Below, in pieces: positions 29,699-40,881 of a DNA stretch of 64,000 nt (position 1 is the stretch's first letter; the number at the start of each line of letters is the position of its first letter). The DNA is from Tetrapisispora phaffii CBS 4417 (Eukaryota; Ascomycota; Saccharomycetes; Saccharomycetales; Saccharomycetaceae), in NCBI RefSeq assembly GCF_000236905.1, contig NC_016523.1, positions 248,001 to 312,000 on the forward strand, written 5' to 3'. The translations under genes and the position numbers were made by a program. A model generated the notes under the pieces. It saw only the letters and a program-made list of their open reading frames with translations. It was not told the origin of the DNA and did not search any database.

Positions 29699-31591
29699 TT
29701 ATACTCTTAAAGTATTTATATCTGATGAATTGTAATATAAGAGTAATGCTATGTTACTGTTAAACAACTTTTGCGCTTCTTGTGTTTTATTTTGTTGCTT
29801 CATTATTTGAACGAGTTGCACTAATGCTTGATGTAAATATTTTGGATTTTTAATTATGGCTAGAATATCTATCAATTTTAACAGAGCAGATAGAGACCTG
29901 ATACCATTCTTGCTAGCAATTAAAATGTTACATTTTTCTAGTTCAAACGTAGTTCTCCAACGAAAATCCATAAATTCTGTGTTTTTTTCAGTTGGAAGGG
30001 AATCTAAAGCTTGTTGGTAATCCTCAGTTAACAGAAGATACCGTATTTTAATTAATTTAATTCCCATTTGTTGCTGATATGTGATATTGGGCGAGTGGAT
30101 ACTCCGTAACACTGTAAGAGTTTCAGTTAAATCGCTTAATGAATTTTCAAAAACATTTGCTATTTTTGTTGACAAACTATCACTTGTTTTACTTGACATA
30201 TTACGATACAGTTCAGTCAATGTTTTACTTCCAAAATAATCCCATATAATAAAGGAATGCTTTAGAAACTGATCCATTTCATTATTATTAAGCACACTTT
30301 GATGTGCTATTGCAGCATATTTAAATCTTGATTCTAATATCTCAATAGATGAATCATTCTTAGACATTTTTAAAAATGTCTCAAATTTATAAGCATTTCC
30401 AAATATAAATGAAGCTTCATTTTCATTAGATGTCTTCAAATATCGTACGATCTGGTTAATCATCACCTGAAATCTATTCGTATATTCCGGATGTTCCTGG
30501 ATAAACTCGACGATCCACAGCATAATTAAATTTAATATAGTACTATCTTTATATTCTCTTGCCACTTTTGTAGCTTCGGTATACGACTTAATAGCAGATT
30601 CACAATCGTGGAAATAAGCATAACATGCTCCCAATCCTAACAATGAAATATGAAAATAATTATCTGCATTTTGTGTTAACATATAATCAAAGTAGTTATG
30701 AAGAGATGTTAAAGCATCCTGATAACAATAGTCTTCTAAAGCAATCAAGTACTTCAGGAGGTGAACAGTTGGAAATTTAGCAGAATCATGTAACGGTAAA
30801 TGATTAAATATTATATCCACTTTAGATTTATCAATCTTATGGAACTGTGACACGTTATATACCTCCCAATTCAATATTGATTGAAAATGATTATGTGAAA
30901 TCATAGTACCTAATTGATTACAAGTGAATATTTTTGTAGTCATTGTATCTAAAAATTTAACCAAAGAATCATCCTTTTCATTAAAATTATTATCAACCTT
31001 TTGGAAGCCATCATATTTTTCAATTGACCCAGAAATTGTTTTCCATATTGGTAATTCAGTAAATGATTTGACAAATAATTGATAATTTTTCCATAGTCTG
31101 TTTTTCTCATCAAACTCACAAATAGCATATCTAGAAATTGACCTTGTTATGAAGATTCCCAGTAAACTTGACTTAACTACTTTTTTACTTTTGTATATTC
31201 TTTTGGACTCTCTAGCTTCTTTGTTGGTTTTAACCAAACATTCTGTTTCAATTCTATTCAATATGTAGGATATCGAATCAAAATTATTGATGGATAATAA
31301 CATACTCATCAACTTTCGAAATGTAGCTTCATAATTATTGTTCTTCAGGTATTCATATAGATCAATTAACGTTGGATAGACAGGCTTTGGTAAATTATAA
31401 CAATTCGAATTACCTTGCAAAAGTGGATTATGTTCTACTGTCGGAAATGTTGGAGTAATCAATGTTAAAAACACGTCAATTGATGTTCGAGTATCAACAT
31501 CAAACTCAAAACAATAATCATAGATCAGAAACAATATTGTAATATCAAAGGGACTAATTGAAGAGGTGATTATAAGCGATTCCTCTGACAT
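29699..31591 (-). CDS. APC5: Anaphase-promoting complex subunit Apc5
   Basis: A 630-residue protein (685 in S. cerevisiae) of the APC/C platform. The TPR-like core block HISLLGLGACYAYFHDCESA, followed by IKSYTEATKVAREYKDS (about 319-350), matches the conserved Apc5 repeat pattern. The rest is helical and poorly conserved, typical of this subunit. Identity is supported by direct adjacency to CLP1 and TUM1 on the same strand, as YOR249C-YOR250C-YOR251C. The ATG at 31591 is the first in frame. Confidence 0.85.
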   Translation of the reverse strand: MSEESLIITSSISPFDITILFLIYDYCFEFDVDTRTSIDVFLTLITPTFPTVEHNPLLQGNSNCYNLPKPVYPTLIDLYEYLKNNNYEATFRKLMSMLLSINNFDSISYILNRIETECLVKTNKEARESKRIYKSKKVVKSSLLGIFITRSISRYAICEFDEKNRLWKNYQLFVKSFTELPIWKTISGSIEKYDGFQKVDNNFNEKDDSLVKFLDTMTTKIFTCNQLGTMISHNHFQSILNWEVYNVSQFHKIDKSKVDIIFNHLPLHDSAKFPTVHLLKYLIALEDYCYQDALTSLHNYFDYMLTQNADNYFHISLLGLGACYAYFHDCESAIKSYTEATKVAREYKDSTILNLIMLWIVEFIQEHPEYTNRFQVMINQIVRYLKTSNENEASFIFGNAYKFETFLKMSKNDSSIEILESRFKYAAIAHQSVLNNNEMDQFLKHSFIIWDYFGSKTLTELYRNMSSKTSDSLSTKIANVFENSLSDLTETLTVLRSIHSPNITYQQQMGIKLIKIRYLLLTEDYQQALDSLPTEKNTEFMDFRWRTTFELEKCNILIASKNGIRSLSALLKLIDILAIIKNPKYLHQALVQLVQIMKQQNKTQEAQKLFNSNIALLLYYNSSDINTLRV

Positions 31592-31972
31592 TCTTCATAC
31601 AGATGCACCCTTATATGTAGTCTAAAAATTATTGAAAGTCAACAATTAGAGTCATTACCTTATAATAAACTCCAAACTCTACTGAAAGGCCAATAAAGTA
31701 GCTAAGTGTATTCAGCTTAATAATCTCTTTCATTGAATTTTATATAATCATCAATCATTATATTCCTTTAAATTGATCTAGTGATGTTTCTTTTTTATGT
31801 TCACAAAGTGATGAGAATACACTGTTTCTTGCGTTGCGAACAATAGAGGACTTCAGCACCGACTTTTGATTTAATGGCGATAAAGCTAAACGGTTTTATA
31901 GAGAAACATATGTTTACAACGTAATGCATTCCTTTATGGGATAATATATAATATAAATGATATATATATTAT
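31592..31972. other. Space between APC5 start and CLP1 stop
   Basis: About 380 bp holding the APC5 promoter and CLP1 3' end. A short TA run lies beside the CLP1 stop (31959-31970). No recognised site. Confidence 0.4.
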
Positions 31973-33322
31973 CTACTCTAAATATCTATAAGAGGTCAAT
32001 ACCATTGCTTTATTTGGCAACGCACCTGGGACCGGTAATAAGATACGCAGTTTATGCCTTTTTTCATTTACTTCTGTTACTAATCCATATCCTAATATAG
32101 CAGCTTTCTGCACAGCAGATTCATTTTCTTTACGATCTGCATATGTTAATGAGACTAATGAATGTTGTAAATTACTTGCGTTTATTTCTACACTAGTATA
32201 CTTTGACGGCGAGGATTGCTCCATATTTTCCTGATCTTCTATCATATTTTTAGGTTTCCATACAGTTAAATCATCAAAATCAACACCAATTGTATAAGGG
32301 CTTAAAACTGAATTGTAAGTACCGTAGAAATATTCTCTGATTGAAGATCTTTGCAAAGATCTTTTATATATGTCGTCAGTCGGTATTATACCACTCAGTT
32401 TAGGAATTCTTAAAATATTTGCTAAGAACGATTCAGGAAACATTTTCTTAATTTTGCTAAAGTTTTCATCTGTCTCTTCACCTAAGTATATTATGTAGTT
32501 GACTTTGAATTGGTTGAAAGAAACCAACAGCTCTGACAAATCATCATCCAAATCTTCTAAAGGTGGTGTATTGATTATACACCCAGATCTATGGACCAAT
32601 GCATCATTTTGCATTCTGTTCATCGCTACTTCAGCCAATTGTGATATTACAACTTTATACAGCTCTCTATTTTCTCTAATATATTCCAAACCAAAGTTTT
32701 TCACCAGAGGCTGTTTGCTATGCAATTCAGTAGCACCACTGGTCATACTTTGACCCCACCTTGAAGATTGTGGGTCCAATATATCAGATACTGGAGTAGC
32801 ACTAATCGCACCTGGAACAGTAAATATACCTTCTGCAGGATTCAAGTTTACAAACAATGGTTGGTACGTTTTATATTTGATAGCATACGAGCATAGTGTC
32901 CTTGTTAAGGATGTTTTACCTGTATTTGAATTACCTACGATCATAATTTTTGGTCCATCAAAACTAGCGGCTCTTAATTTTTCCAATGCAAAATGTAAAT
33001 TATAAATGTACTTGGCTGTGATGTTTTCCTGAACACTTAAATTAGTTCCGACCAATTCCATGCATCTCCATTGCAATTCAACATCTTCAACAGCGAAAAT
33101 GGAGAATTTAAAATTCTGGAACACATAGTCTTTATTATTAGCCAATTCAGTACCAAAAATCTCAGCAATCCCATGTATAATTTTTACAATCAGCTTATTA
33201 TCTGAACTAACGCCAATTTTCCATTCGTCACCCTTTTTTAAAGACAGATCATGGATTTCATCGTCACCATTAACAACTTCTTGATTACTTGAAGCATCAT
33301 TAATACCAGGTAAACTCTCCAT
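31973..33322 (-). CDS. CLP1: Pre-mRNA cleavage factor IA subunit Clp1
   Basis: A 449-residue protein (445 in S. cerevisiae) that binds ATP and bridges Pcf11 to cleavage factor IA in mRNA 3'-end formation. The N-terminal beta domain (about 30-105, GDEWKIGVSSDNKLIVKI) precedes the P-loop GNSNTGKTS (130-138). The central domain contains LFVNLNPAEGIFTVPGAISA and WGQSMTSGATELHSKQPLVKNFGLE (split blocks, about 157-230). The C-terminal barrel ends GLVTEVNEKRHKLRILLPVPG. Like the yeast protein it has no obvious need for kinase activity. Corresponds to YOR250C. Confidence 0.96.
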   Translation of the reverse strand: MESLPGINDASSNQEVVNGDDEIHDLSLKKGDEWKIGVSSDNKLIVKIIHGIAEIFGTELANNKDYVFQNFKFSIFAVEDVELQWRCMELVGTNLSVQENITAKYIYNLHFALEKLRAASFDGPKIMIVGNSNTGKTSLTRTLCSYAIKYKTYQPLFVNLNPAEGIFTVPGAISATPVSDILDPQSSRWGQSMTSGATELHSKQPLVKNFGLEYIRENRELYKVVISQLAEVAMNRMQNDALVHRSGCIINTPPLEDLDDDLSELLVSFNQFKVNYIIYLGEETDENFSKIKKMFPESFLANILRIPKLSGIIPTDDIYKRSLQRSSIREYFYGTYNSVLSPYTIGVDFDDLTVWKPKNMIEDQENMEQSSPSKYTSVEINASNLQHSLVSLTYADRKENESAVQKAAILGYGLVTEVNEKRHKLRILLPVPGALPNKAMVLTSYRYLE

Positions 33323-33600
33323 TTCACTCTTGCTTTAACCAGTCTGCAATAAATATAATTAATTAGCTTACACAGTCAAAAGCAAAAAACAAAATATTTC
33401 TCAACTCAAGTAACAAATTATAGCAAAGTGAAATAACAAGAACTTATACAGGCGACAGTTGAATGATGATATAGAGTCCTATCCAATCCACTTGTTGGCT
33501 ATTCTGATCCATTTTAAAGCTCTTCTATTTGAAGTAAGATACCTGACTTTACAACTATTCAGTTCTTTAAAGCTTAAAAAGATGTTAAACAGGCAAGAAG

Positions 33601-33608
33601 CCGGGTAA
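33601..33608 (+). promoter_or_regulatory. Reb1 site upstream of CLP1
   Basis: CCGGGTAA, the reverse complement of the Reb1 site TTACCCGG, lies 279 bp upstream of the CLP1 ATG in the 600-bp space 33323-33923 shared with the TUM1 3' end. A weaker GGGTAA follows at 33612-33617. Reb1 positions nucleosome-free promoter regions and can roadblock transcription. Nothing else recognisable was seen in the space. Confidence 0.55.
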
Positions 33609-33923
33609 GTTGGGTAAGATTTGATGGGATAAGACGTAAAATGATGAAGTTCTTAAGGTATTCCAGGTTTCCAACTTGATATAAGTAGCTAAATACTGCT
33701 ATAAGTTCTTATTACAGGTGTATATACGTATATGGATGCCATTTGTTCTTGGCAATGTTGATTTTACTGATCGAAAGTTGGTATAGTAGTAGGATGACAA
33801 GCGATAGAACGATTGAATCTTGATAAAAGTTTATGGTTCTTACAAGATATAAGTAAGTGAGCTATGCAGCTAATTTCTAATGTTTTTTTAGCTTTACTTA
33901 TGCTCCATTTGGAATGTAGTAAT

Positions 33924-34838
33924 TTAGTCTCTATTGTTAGCAATGATTTTTTTATCTGTTCTTAATGCCCATTCTGTCCAAGATCCATCATAACATTTGA
34001 CATCTTTGATTCCAGATTGTTCTAATGCAGTCTTTATGATGATGCCCGTGACACCCGTTCCACACATAACAATTGTAGGCTTCTTTGGATCATAGGTGGA
34101 TTTAAGGTTTTCCATTGCTTTGTTAATTTTTGCTTTCAACTCCGTAGTCGACGATGGGTACGTACCTGTTTCTCCCTCTAACACATCAGTGAATGGTAAT
34201 GGTTGGAATCCCGGAATGTGACCCGAAGGAATGTCTGGTCTAGGTTCTGGCACCTTACCTTCAAACCTGTTCAAAGCTCTAGCATCGTAAGCGTTGTATT
34301 TAGCTGATAATTGGTTATCATTGACTAATTTTAAGATACTTTCAAAATCAATAATTTCCTTCTGTGATAAATTAATATCAGATTTGTATTGAGTTTCTGG
34401 GTATTGGGAAAAAGAGTTAACAACACTGTTGTCGACTGGATAACCTTCCTTCTTATACAGTAGGAAATTATTCAACAGGTAAACATTTTCGTGCCCAAAC
34501 AAACTTAGTGTCCATGCACATCTTGGGGCACTGAAGTTGCCAATTCTATCGTACACAACTAAAATATCATCTCTCTTCAAACCAAGTTTACTCATAGATT
34601 TATTGAACGTCTCCAAATCAGGAGCCATGTGTGGATAAATTGATTTTGGATCTTTAATAGTATCAATATCGAAATGAATGGCATTTGGGATTCTCTCGAT
34701 GGTTAAAAACTCTTGAGCACCACTTCTTTTAAAACTTGGTAAAAACCATGTCGCATCTATAGGAATAACTCTATGAGTTGTCTCACCTTTCAACAGCTTG
34801 TCAAAAGCAATTGGAGTAAGCAGTTTAAATCCAGACAT
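33924..34838 (-). CDS. TUM1: Thiosulfate/3-mercaptopyruvate sulfurtransferase Tum1
   Basis: A 304-residue double-rhodanese protein when started at the first ATG (34838), exactly the S. cerevisiae length. It passes sulfur to Uba4 for 2-thiolation of wobble uridine in tRNAs and makes pyruvate from 3-mercaptopyruvate. The N-terminal rhodanese (about 5-140) has VVYDRIGNFSAPRCAW. The C-terminal domain has DARALNRFEGKVPEPRPD and GHIPGF, then the active loop VMCGTGVTG with Cys259. It follows CLP1 as YOR251C follows YOR250C. Confidence 0.95.
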   Translation of the reverse strand: MSGFKLLTPIAFDKLLKGETTHRVIPIDATWFLPSFKRSGAQEFLTIERIPNAIHFDIDTIKDPKSIYPHMAPDLETFNKSMSKLGLKRDDILVVYDRIGNFSAPRCAWTLSLFGHENVYLLNNFLLYKKEGYPVDNSVVNSFSQYPETQYKSDINLSQKEIIDFESILKLVNDNQLSAKYNAYDARALNRFEGKVPEPRPDIPSGHIPGFQPLPFTDVLEGETGTYPSSTTELKAKINKAMENLKSTYDPKKPTIVMCGTGVTGIIIKTALEQSGIKDVKCYDGSWTEWALRTDKKIIANNRD

Positions 34839-35223
34839 TTGCAAAATGGGACTATCTCTTTTGGGCTGGAACCTTGGTGAATATTAAATAAACTTACGAG
34901 TTTTGATATTCAATATAATCACAACGTGAATGATTATCTTCAGCGACTATACTAACAATATATTTGATGATTATATACACTTACATATTATGAAATGCAT
35001 ATAATTTAACTACTTTTTTCTATTAACTGATTCCGTAAATTGAGCATTTTATAATTTCTAATGGTCACAAAGTTGTTGTTAAATTGTATTTATGAAGAGA
35101 ATTGTTTTGTAAGAGATTTTACGCTGCTTATTGATTGTGTGCTCTATGGATTGTTTATGCAACTATTATATATATATATATATATATTATTATTTTTACA
35201 GATGAATGAGTGGGGAATGTCAA
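34839..35223. other. Space with a TA microsatellite between TUM1 and ATG29
   Basis: About 385 bp, the TUM1 promoter plus ATG29 3' end. A (TA)n run lies at about 35167-35187. No other recognised element. Confidence 0.6.
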
Positions 35224-35940
35224 TTATGTATCGTTGATATTTGATGGCAGCCTGTCCAATAATGCTTCTTCCAAAGCAGATGCACTAACACTTAAACTGG
35301 ACGATATTTCATTCTCATTTTCAAATATACTACCTGAATCTTCTAACTTTAGCTTGTTTTTAAATTTAATAGGGAAGTTATTTTCAAGAATTTTTGAAGT
35401 TTGAAGTTTACTAATAACTTCACCATACATATCATCTTTATCCAGTTTATCCTCATTCATATAATGCATATACATAGCTCCATTCAATGAGCTATTAGCT
35501 GAATTTGTTTTCATTCCATGTTTACTTTCAGAAACTTCATCTGCAGGTATTTCTTCTTGATGGTCGACAATGTTTTTATTACTTATGTACTGACTAATTT
35601 GTAGATTTGTTCTTTGTGCTTCCAAATCTATAATTTTAGAGCCCTTTGAATCTATTATTTTATTTACCTTTTGCTTTAGATGATCAAGTTTCTTCAGTTT
35701 GCTCGAAATCAATGAGTACGTCCTTTGTTTTAAGTACTTTTCAGGAACGTCTTCAAATATTTGACCTAGCTGTTCCCAATTAACATCGAGTTCCTGTGTT
35801 TCAGCTTCTTTTGAAGAAACTATCTGCCATAGTTGGTCATCTTTCTTAGCATTCCATTCGAATGGTTTAGATACCTTTAACCCACCAGGAGGTGTTTTCC
35901 CCTTAAGTCGAACATATACTATCGTATTTTGGTTATTCAT
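35224..35940 (-). CDS. ATG29: Autophagy scaffold protein Atg29
   Basis: A 238-residue protein (213 in S. cerevisiae). Atg29 forms a stable complex with Atg17 and Atg31 and organises the phagophore assembly site. The conserved N-terminal block is clear: IVYVRLKGKTPPGGLKVSKP (7-26), KDDQLWQIVSS, VNWEQLGQIFEDVPEKYLKQ (about 53-72), and RTYSLISSKLKKLD. The C-terminal half is acidic, Ser/Asn-rich and probably disordered, as expected for the regulatory phosphorylated tail. Corresponds to YPL166W. Confidence 0.9.
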   Translation of the reverse strand: MNNQNTIVYVRLKGKTPPGGLKVSKPFEWNAKKDDQLWQIVSSKEAETQELDVNWEQLGQIFEDVPEKYLKQRTYSLISSKLKKLDHLKQKVNKIIDSKGSKIIDLEAQRTNLQISQYISNKNIVDHQEEIPADEVSESKHGMKTNSANSSLNGAMYMHYMNEDKLDKDDMYGEVISKLQTSKILENNFPIKFKNKLKLEDSGSIFENENEISSSLSVSASALEEALLDRLPSNINDT

Positions 35941-36369
35941 TTCATCTAAAAACTCAAATAAAATTCTTAATGCTCATGCCTGTGAAACGCATAGCATTGT
36001 ATTCACTTGTTATGCTACAAAATAATTAAGCTATTCAGACATCTACAATTTAATAACCTATTTTGAAGATATTCTCACCAACTTTTATAAATATTTTGGT
36101 GCTTAAATCAATGTTGCCGTAAATCAATATTTTTAAGTTTTTGATTGTAACCAACAATAAAGCACTTCAATTAATTATATCAACATGGCATTTAATTAAT
36201 TACTTTTAAACCTATGAATATGGATATTATACATATAACGTGAACTAGTGGTGTACGCAATCATTAAGTTAAATTCTTTTATAAAACCAGATATTAGTGA
36301 TTTATTTAGATAGGCCATATTTTGAGGGAAAAAACGTAGGTTTTAAAAAGATTATAATAATGACATACT
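35941..36369. other. ATG29-REV3 divergent promoter
   Basis: A 429-bp A/T-rich space between two divergent genes, with an ATTAATTA-rich centre at about 36170-36205. No factor site was recognised with confidence. Confidence 0.4.
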
Positions 36370-39300
36370 ATGACAGATGAGGATAAACTTAAGTCTTTAG
36401 AGGATAGCTATACGTTAAATGCAGATCACATTTATATACAACTAAACGACTATGATTTTTACTCAACCAAACCAAGTATTCTAGATAGTACACATGGTAC
36501 TAGTTTACCTTTACACAAATTTGAAAATGTTCCTGTAATAAGAATATTTGGTTCGTTGCCAACTGGTCATCAAGTGCTTTGTCATGTACATGGAATTTAT
36601 CCATACATCTATGTTGGTTACGACGGTTCGATACATGATATATCGACTGTAATGAATCAAAAATGTTCAAATATCCATTCAAAATTGGAAAACTTATCTA
36701 GGGTGCAACTTGGAAACCAGAAGAATGATAAAGCTTCATCACATTCTAAAAATGATAATAATCATAGATTAAAATATGTAGCCAATGTATCGATTGTTAA
36801 AGGGATCCCCTTTTATGGCTACCATGTTGGCTGGTCTTTATTTTACAAGATCAGTTTTCTAAAACCGCATTTTGTTAATCGAATCTCAGATTTAATTCGT
36901 AATGGTGACTTATTTAAAAATGGAGCTCAAATCTATGAGGCTCACATTCCTTATTACTTACAATTTTGCGCTGATTTTAATTTATTTGGTTGTTCATGGT
37001 TAGAATTAGATACATGTTACTTTCGAAAGCCTATTCTCAATAAGATTTTGGAACTAGATAAACTGCTTTTGACTCCAGAATTAGAAAAGTTCGTTACCAA
37101 GTTTGCGGGTCAAAATTCATCTAAAGTCTTAGATTCAAATATGTTTCCAAAGGTTGGCAATAGCCTGTTGGAAGTAGATGTTTTACCACAATATATAAAT
37201 AATCGGAATAGCTTAGACTTTGTCGATTTACACCATGATTTCATAGAGAAGAATAATGAAAACATAGACGAAGTACGAACTCGTTATATTAATTCTACAA
37301 AACACTTGAATAAAGAAATTGAGTCAATAAGGGAAGCCTTTGATTTACCTCCCTATTTTGGAGAGAAGATTAATGGTAGGTATAATATAGAAAGCAAATG
37401 GAATAATCTAAAAGAGCTTAAAAATATTTTTGAGAAAACAGAAGCGAGACTTTACAGAAAGAATGGAAAAACTACCACTTTTGATGGTTACATCTCTAAT
37501 GACCCAAGATTTAATAAAATTAACACCCCTCATGGAATGATAGATGAATTGTGGCCAAACGCAGCTATTGAAATAGAAGATAATATCACAAACGATAAAG
37601 AAAATTTGAATAATATTACTAAATCATATTCAAAACCAATGAGTGATTTGGAAACGGACATAGGTTTACTGGAAGTTGTAACGGACAATGAGAATAACAA
37701 TTCTGAGGAAGAAGGTGATATAAATAGAGAATCACATAAAGAACCAATGTCTGAAATGGATGTTGACAAACCCATTCTAGGAAAGGAACAGAAGTCTCAA
37801 GGTCCATTCTCTATTGATTTTCAGTTAACTCAGTCCATAGCTAATAAAAGACAATTATCTATCAATGATTTCTCTAATGCTGATGAAGATATTAAAAATA
37901 TTAAACAAAGGCGAACTGACTATATTGGAATACCTGTTGGCAGAAGTGCTTACGCATGTAATCCATGCAATATTTCCTATAACTCAATCGTATCTGATTT
38001 GGAAAATGATGGTTATCCTAAAGTTGATTATAAGAATCCGTTTTTCAGTAATCCGGTTGACCTGAAAAATCAATCATATTCGTATTCTGGGAAATTATTT
38101 GAAATAACATCTTCACATTTATCTCAACGGATACCTTTACAATTTGATGAATCGGAAATTGTTATACAAGATGCATCAAGCAGCAAATATTTTTCGTCAT
38201 GGAAGTACTTACCAGAACCTCCAACTTTTCAAGAGGTTCAGCGAAGTGAGACATCTATTGGATTAAAATATAAGCCTAATAAATCATCACTTAACAAATC
38301 AATCGGCGGTTTCAGATATGCGATGGACAGTGAAACATCAATAACTAAACAAAAAAGTAATATACATAGTGTGTTAACACACCTAACATTGGAAGTTCAT
38401 ACACAGTCTAGACATGATAAGGTTCCTGACCCAAAACATGACCGTATTCAATTAATAATTTGGAAAGTGGACGAAGATTCTTTCCCTTTCGACCTAAATA
38501 TTTCTACCGAAGGTGTGATGATTGTTGTGGAAGAAAAAACTGATCCAGAACTGTTAGGAATTATTACTAGTGCAATTGGAAATTTACCAGTTGGCATCTA
38601 TTATAGTGAGTTAGAAATGTTTGATGCTATAATAGATCTAATTCTGTTTTTTGATCCAGACATATTATCTGGTTTCGAAGTCCAGAAGTCATCATGGGGT
38701 TACATGTCTGAGAGATGTACTCATGTATATAAATTTGATTTTTTAAATGAAATATGTCGGGCTACAAAATATACCAACAATCGAAAAAACAGCAAATGGG
38801 GAACCTCTCATACAACAAGTATATCTGTTCCTGGAAGGCATGTATTGAATATTTGGAGAGCCATGAGATCCGAAGTTAACCTTAAACAATATACAGTCGA
38901 AATTCTTGCTTATGAGGTATTACATAAACGTTTACCAAGGTTCTCAAGTCAATATCTTACAGAGTTATGGAATAGTCGTGATATAACTAAAATTAGAACA
39001 GTTGTATTTTATTGGATTAACCGCGTCAGAGTCAATGTCTCTTTATTAAAGAAACAAGATTATATCGAGAGGATTATCGAGCAAGCAAGATTGATTGGTA
39101 TAGATTTTTATTCAGTTTATTATAGAGGTTCACAATTTAATGTTGAAAGTGTACTGGTGCGGTTATGTAAATCAGAAAGCTTTTTGTTACTATCTCCTAG
39201 TAAAGATGATGTAAGGAATCAGAAACCGCTTGAGTGTGTACCATTGGTAATGGAACCTGACTCTTTGTTTTACAAAAGTCCATTAGTCGTGTTAGATTTC

Positions 39301-40881
39301 CAATCATTGTATCCATCAGTTATGATGGCTTATAATTATTGTTACAGCACAATGCTGGGAAGAGTAAATGAAATGAGCTACGTTGGAAATAAAATTGGTG
39401 TCACATCCATTAATTATGATGAAAATATCTTAACTTTACTAAAAGATGATATCATTATTTCACCTAATGGAATTGCGTTTGTTAAACCATCAGTAAGGAA
39501 GTCAACACTTACAAAAATGTTAAATGAGATCTTAACAACGAGATTTTTGGTGAAGAAGACAATGAAAGATTTACCAGCTGAGAATAGCAAACTAAATAGA
39601 TTAATGAACAGCAGACAGTTAGCTTTAAAATTACTAGCAAATGTCACGTATGGTTATGCTTCTGCTTCGTTTTCTGGAAGAATGCCTAATTCTGATTTGT
39701 CTGATGCAATTGTGCAAACTGGAAGAGAAATTCTTCAAAATGCTATCGAATTTATTGAAGGTTCAGAAAAATATGGAGCTAAAGTAGTTTATGCTGATAC
39801 AGATAGTTTATTTGTTTACTTACCTGGGAAGACCCGTGAAGATGCTTTTTCAATTGGAAGAGAATTAGCAACGGAAATATCTCGAAGAAATCCAGACCCA
39901 ATTGTTCTCAATTTTGAAAAGGTTTATAACCCATGTATTCTTTTAAGTAAAAAAAGATACGTCGGCTATGCCTACGAGTACGAGAGTCAAATTAAGCCTA
40001 TTTTTAATGCAAAAGGTATCGAAACAGTTAGAAGAGATGGCTACCGCCTGCAACAACAAGTTGTGGAGAAAGCTCTAACTATATTTTTTAGTACACAGGA
40101 CTTATCTCTTGTTAAAAAATATTTATTTGAAATATTTACTAAGTTAGATCGGGGCGAAATCCCCATCCAAGATCTCTGCTTTGCACAAGAAGTAAAGTTA
40201 GGTTCATACAAGAGCATTGATACAGCCCCAGCTGGGGCCCAAGTTGCCATGCGTGAAATGAAGAATGATAAAAGAGCAGAACCTCAATATAAAGAAAGAG
40301 TACCATATTTAGTTGTAAAAGGTGAAGCAGGTCAAATATTGAGAGATCGATCAATTTCACCCAAGGAATTTCTACAGAACCCATCTTTGGAGATTGATTC
40401 AGAATATTATATAACGAAAACATTGGTTCCTCCATTAAATAGATTTTTTAGATTAACCGGTGTGGATGTAAATGAATGGCTAAATGAAATGCCACGGTTC
40501 AAAAAAATTCTAACGGGAGAAGAAAATCAGCAATTGAAGAAAATACTAAACTTCTCAGAATGTATCAATTGTCACCAAAGCTTCACAACAGGAATATCCA
40601 CACTCTGCAGTGATTGTTCAAACCAGAAATCAGCGACTGCTGTAAATTTAATAGAAAGTATCCGCAAATCTGAAACGGCATACGAAAACATACAGACTGT
40701 TTGCAGAGTATGTAGTTTCAAATATAGTCACGATGCAGGTCCAATAAACTCCGATATATCGTCTAACTGTATCTCCCTCGACTGTCCAGTGTATTTCTCT
40801 AAACTAAAGACAAAGAAACAACTCAAAAGTAAACAGTATTCTGAAATTCAAAGACAATTAAATACATTCGACTCTTGGTAG
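36370..40881 (+). CDS. REV3: Catalytic subunit of DNA polymerase zeta, Rev3
   Basis: A 1,503-residue B-family polymerase (1,504 in S. cerevisiae) that extends DNA past lesions, with Rev7, Pol31 and Pol32. The N-terminal domain contains the block GIPFYGYHVGWSLFYKISFL (about 139-158). The exonuclease-like middle is degenerate. The polymerase domain has motif A VVLDFQSLYPSVMMAYNYCY, motif B LKLLANVTYGYASASF, and motif C YADTDSLF (1141-1148, aspartates 1143 and 1145). At the C-terminus are two cysteine modules: CINCHQ...CSDC (zinc) and CRVC...CISLDC (iron-sulfur). An Asn/Glu-rich stretch at about 400-480 is variable. Corresponds to YPL167C. Confidence 0.97.
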   Translation: MTDEDKLKSLEDSYTLNADHIYIQLNDYDFYSTKPSILDSTHGTSLPLHKFENVPVIRIFGSLPTGHQVLCHVHGIYPYIYVGYDGSIHDISTVMNQKCSNIHSKLENLSRVQLGNQKNDKASSHSKNDNNHRLKYVANVSIVKGIPFYGYHVGWSLFYKISFLKPHFVNRISDLIRNGDLFKNGAQIYEAHIPYYLQFCADFNLFGCSWLELDTCYFRKPILNKILELDKLLLTPELEKFVTKFAGQNSSKVLDSNMFPKVGNSLLEVDVLPQYINNRNSLDFVDLHHDFIEKNNENIDEVRTRYINSTKHLNKEIESIREAFDLPPYFGEKINGRYNIESKWNNLKELKNIFEKTEARLYRKNGKTTTFDGYISNDPRFNKINTPHGMIDELWPNAAIEIEDNITNDKENLNNITKSYSKPMSDLETDIGLLEVVTDNENNNSEEEGDINRESHKEPMSEMDVDKPILGKEQKSQGPFSIDFQLTQSIANKRQLSINDFSNADEDIKNIKQRRTDYIGIPVGRSAYACNPCNISYNSIVSDLENDGYPKVDYKNPFFSNPVDLKNQSYSYSGKLFEITSSHLSQRIPLQFDESEIVIQDASSSKYFSSWKYLPEPPTFQEVQRSETSIGLKYKPNKSSLNKSIGGFRYAMDSETSITKQKSNIHSVLTHLTLEVHTQSRHDKVPDPKHDRIQLIIWKVDEDSFPFDLNISTEGVMIVVEEKTDPELLGIITSAIGNLPVGIYYSELEMFDAIIDLILFFDPDILSGFEVQKSSWGYMSERCTHVYKFDFLNEICRATKYTNNRKNSKWGTSHTTSISVPGRHVLNIWRAMRSEVNLKQYTVEILAYEVLHKRLPRFSSQYLTELWNSRDITKIRTVVFYWINRVRVNVSLLKKQDYIERIIEQARLIGIDFYSVYYRGSQFNVESVLVRLCKSESFLLLSPSKDDVRNQKPLECVPLVMEPDSLFYKSPLVVLDFQSLYPSVMMAYNYCYSTMLGRVNEMSYVGNKIGVTSINYDENILTLLKDDIIISPNGIAFVKPSVRKSTLTKMLNEILTTRFLVKKTMKDLPAENSKLNRLMNSRQLALKLLANVTYGYASASFSGRMPNSDLSDAIVQTGREILQNAIEFIEGSEKYGAKVVYADTDSLFVYLPGKTREDAFSIGRELATEISRRNPDPIVLNFEKVYNPCILLSKKRYVGYAYEYESQIKPIFNAKGIETVRRDGYRLQQQVVEKALTIFFSTQDLSLVKKYLFEIFTKLDRGEIPIQDLCFAQEVKLGSYKSIDTAPAGAQVAMREMKNDKRAEPQYKERVPYLVVKGEAGQILRDRSISPKEFLQNPSLEIDSEYYITKTLVPPLNRFFRLTGVDVNEWLNEMPRFKKILTGEENQQLKKILNFSECINCHQSFTTGISTLCSDCSNQKSATAVNLIESIRKSETAYENIQTVCRVCSFKYSHDAGPINSDISSNCISLDCPVYFSKLKTKKQLKSKQYSEIQRQLNTFDSW

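Noticed and set aside
36370..40881. Long minus-strand open frames inside REV3, MEX67, NIP100 and others
   Set aside because: They are antisense shadows of confidently identified genes, with no independent domain pattern.
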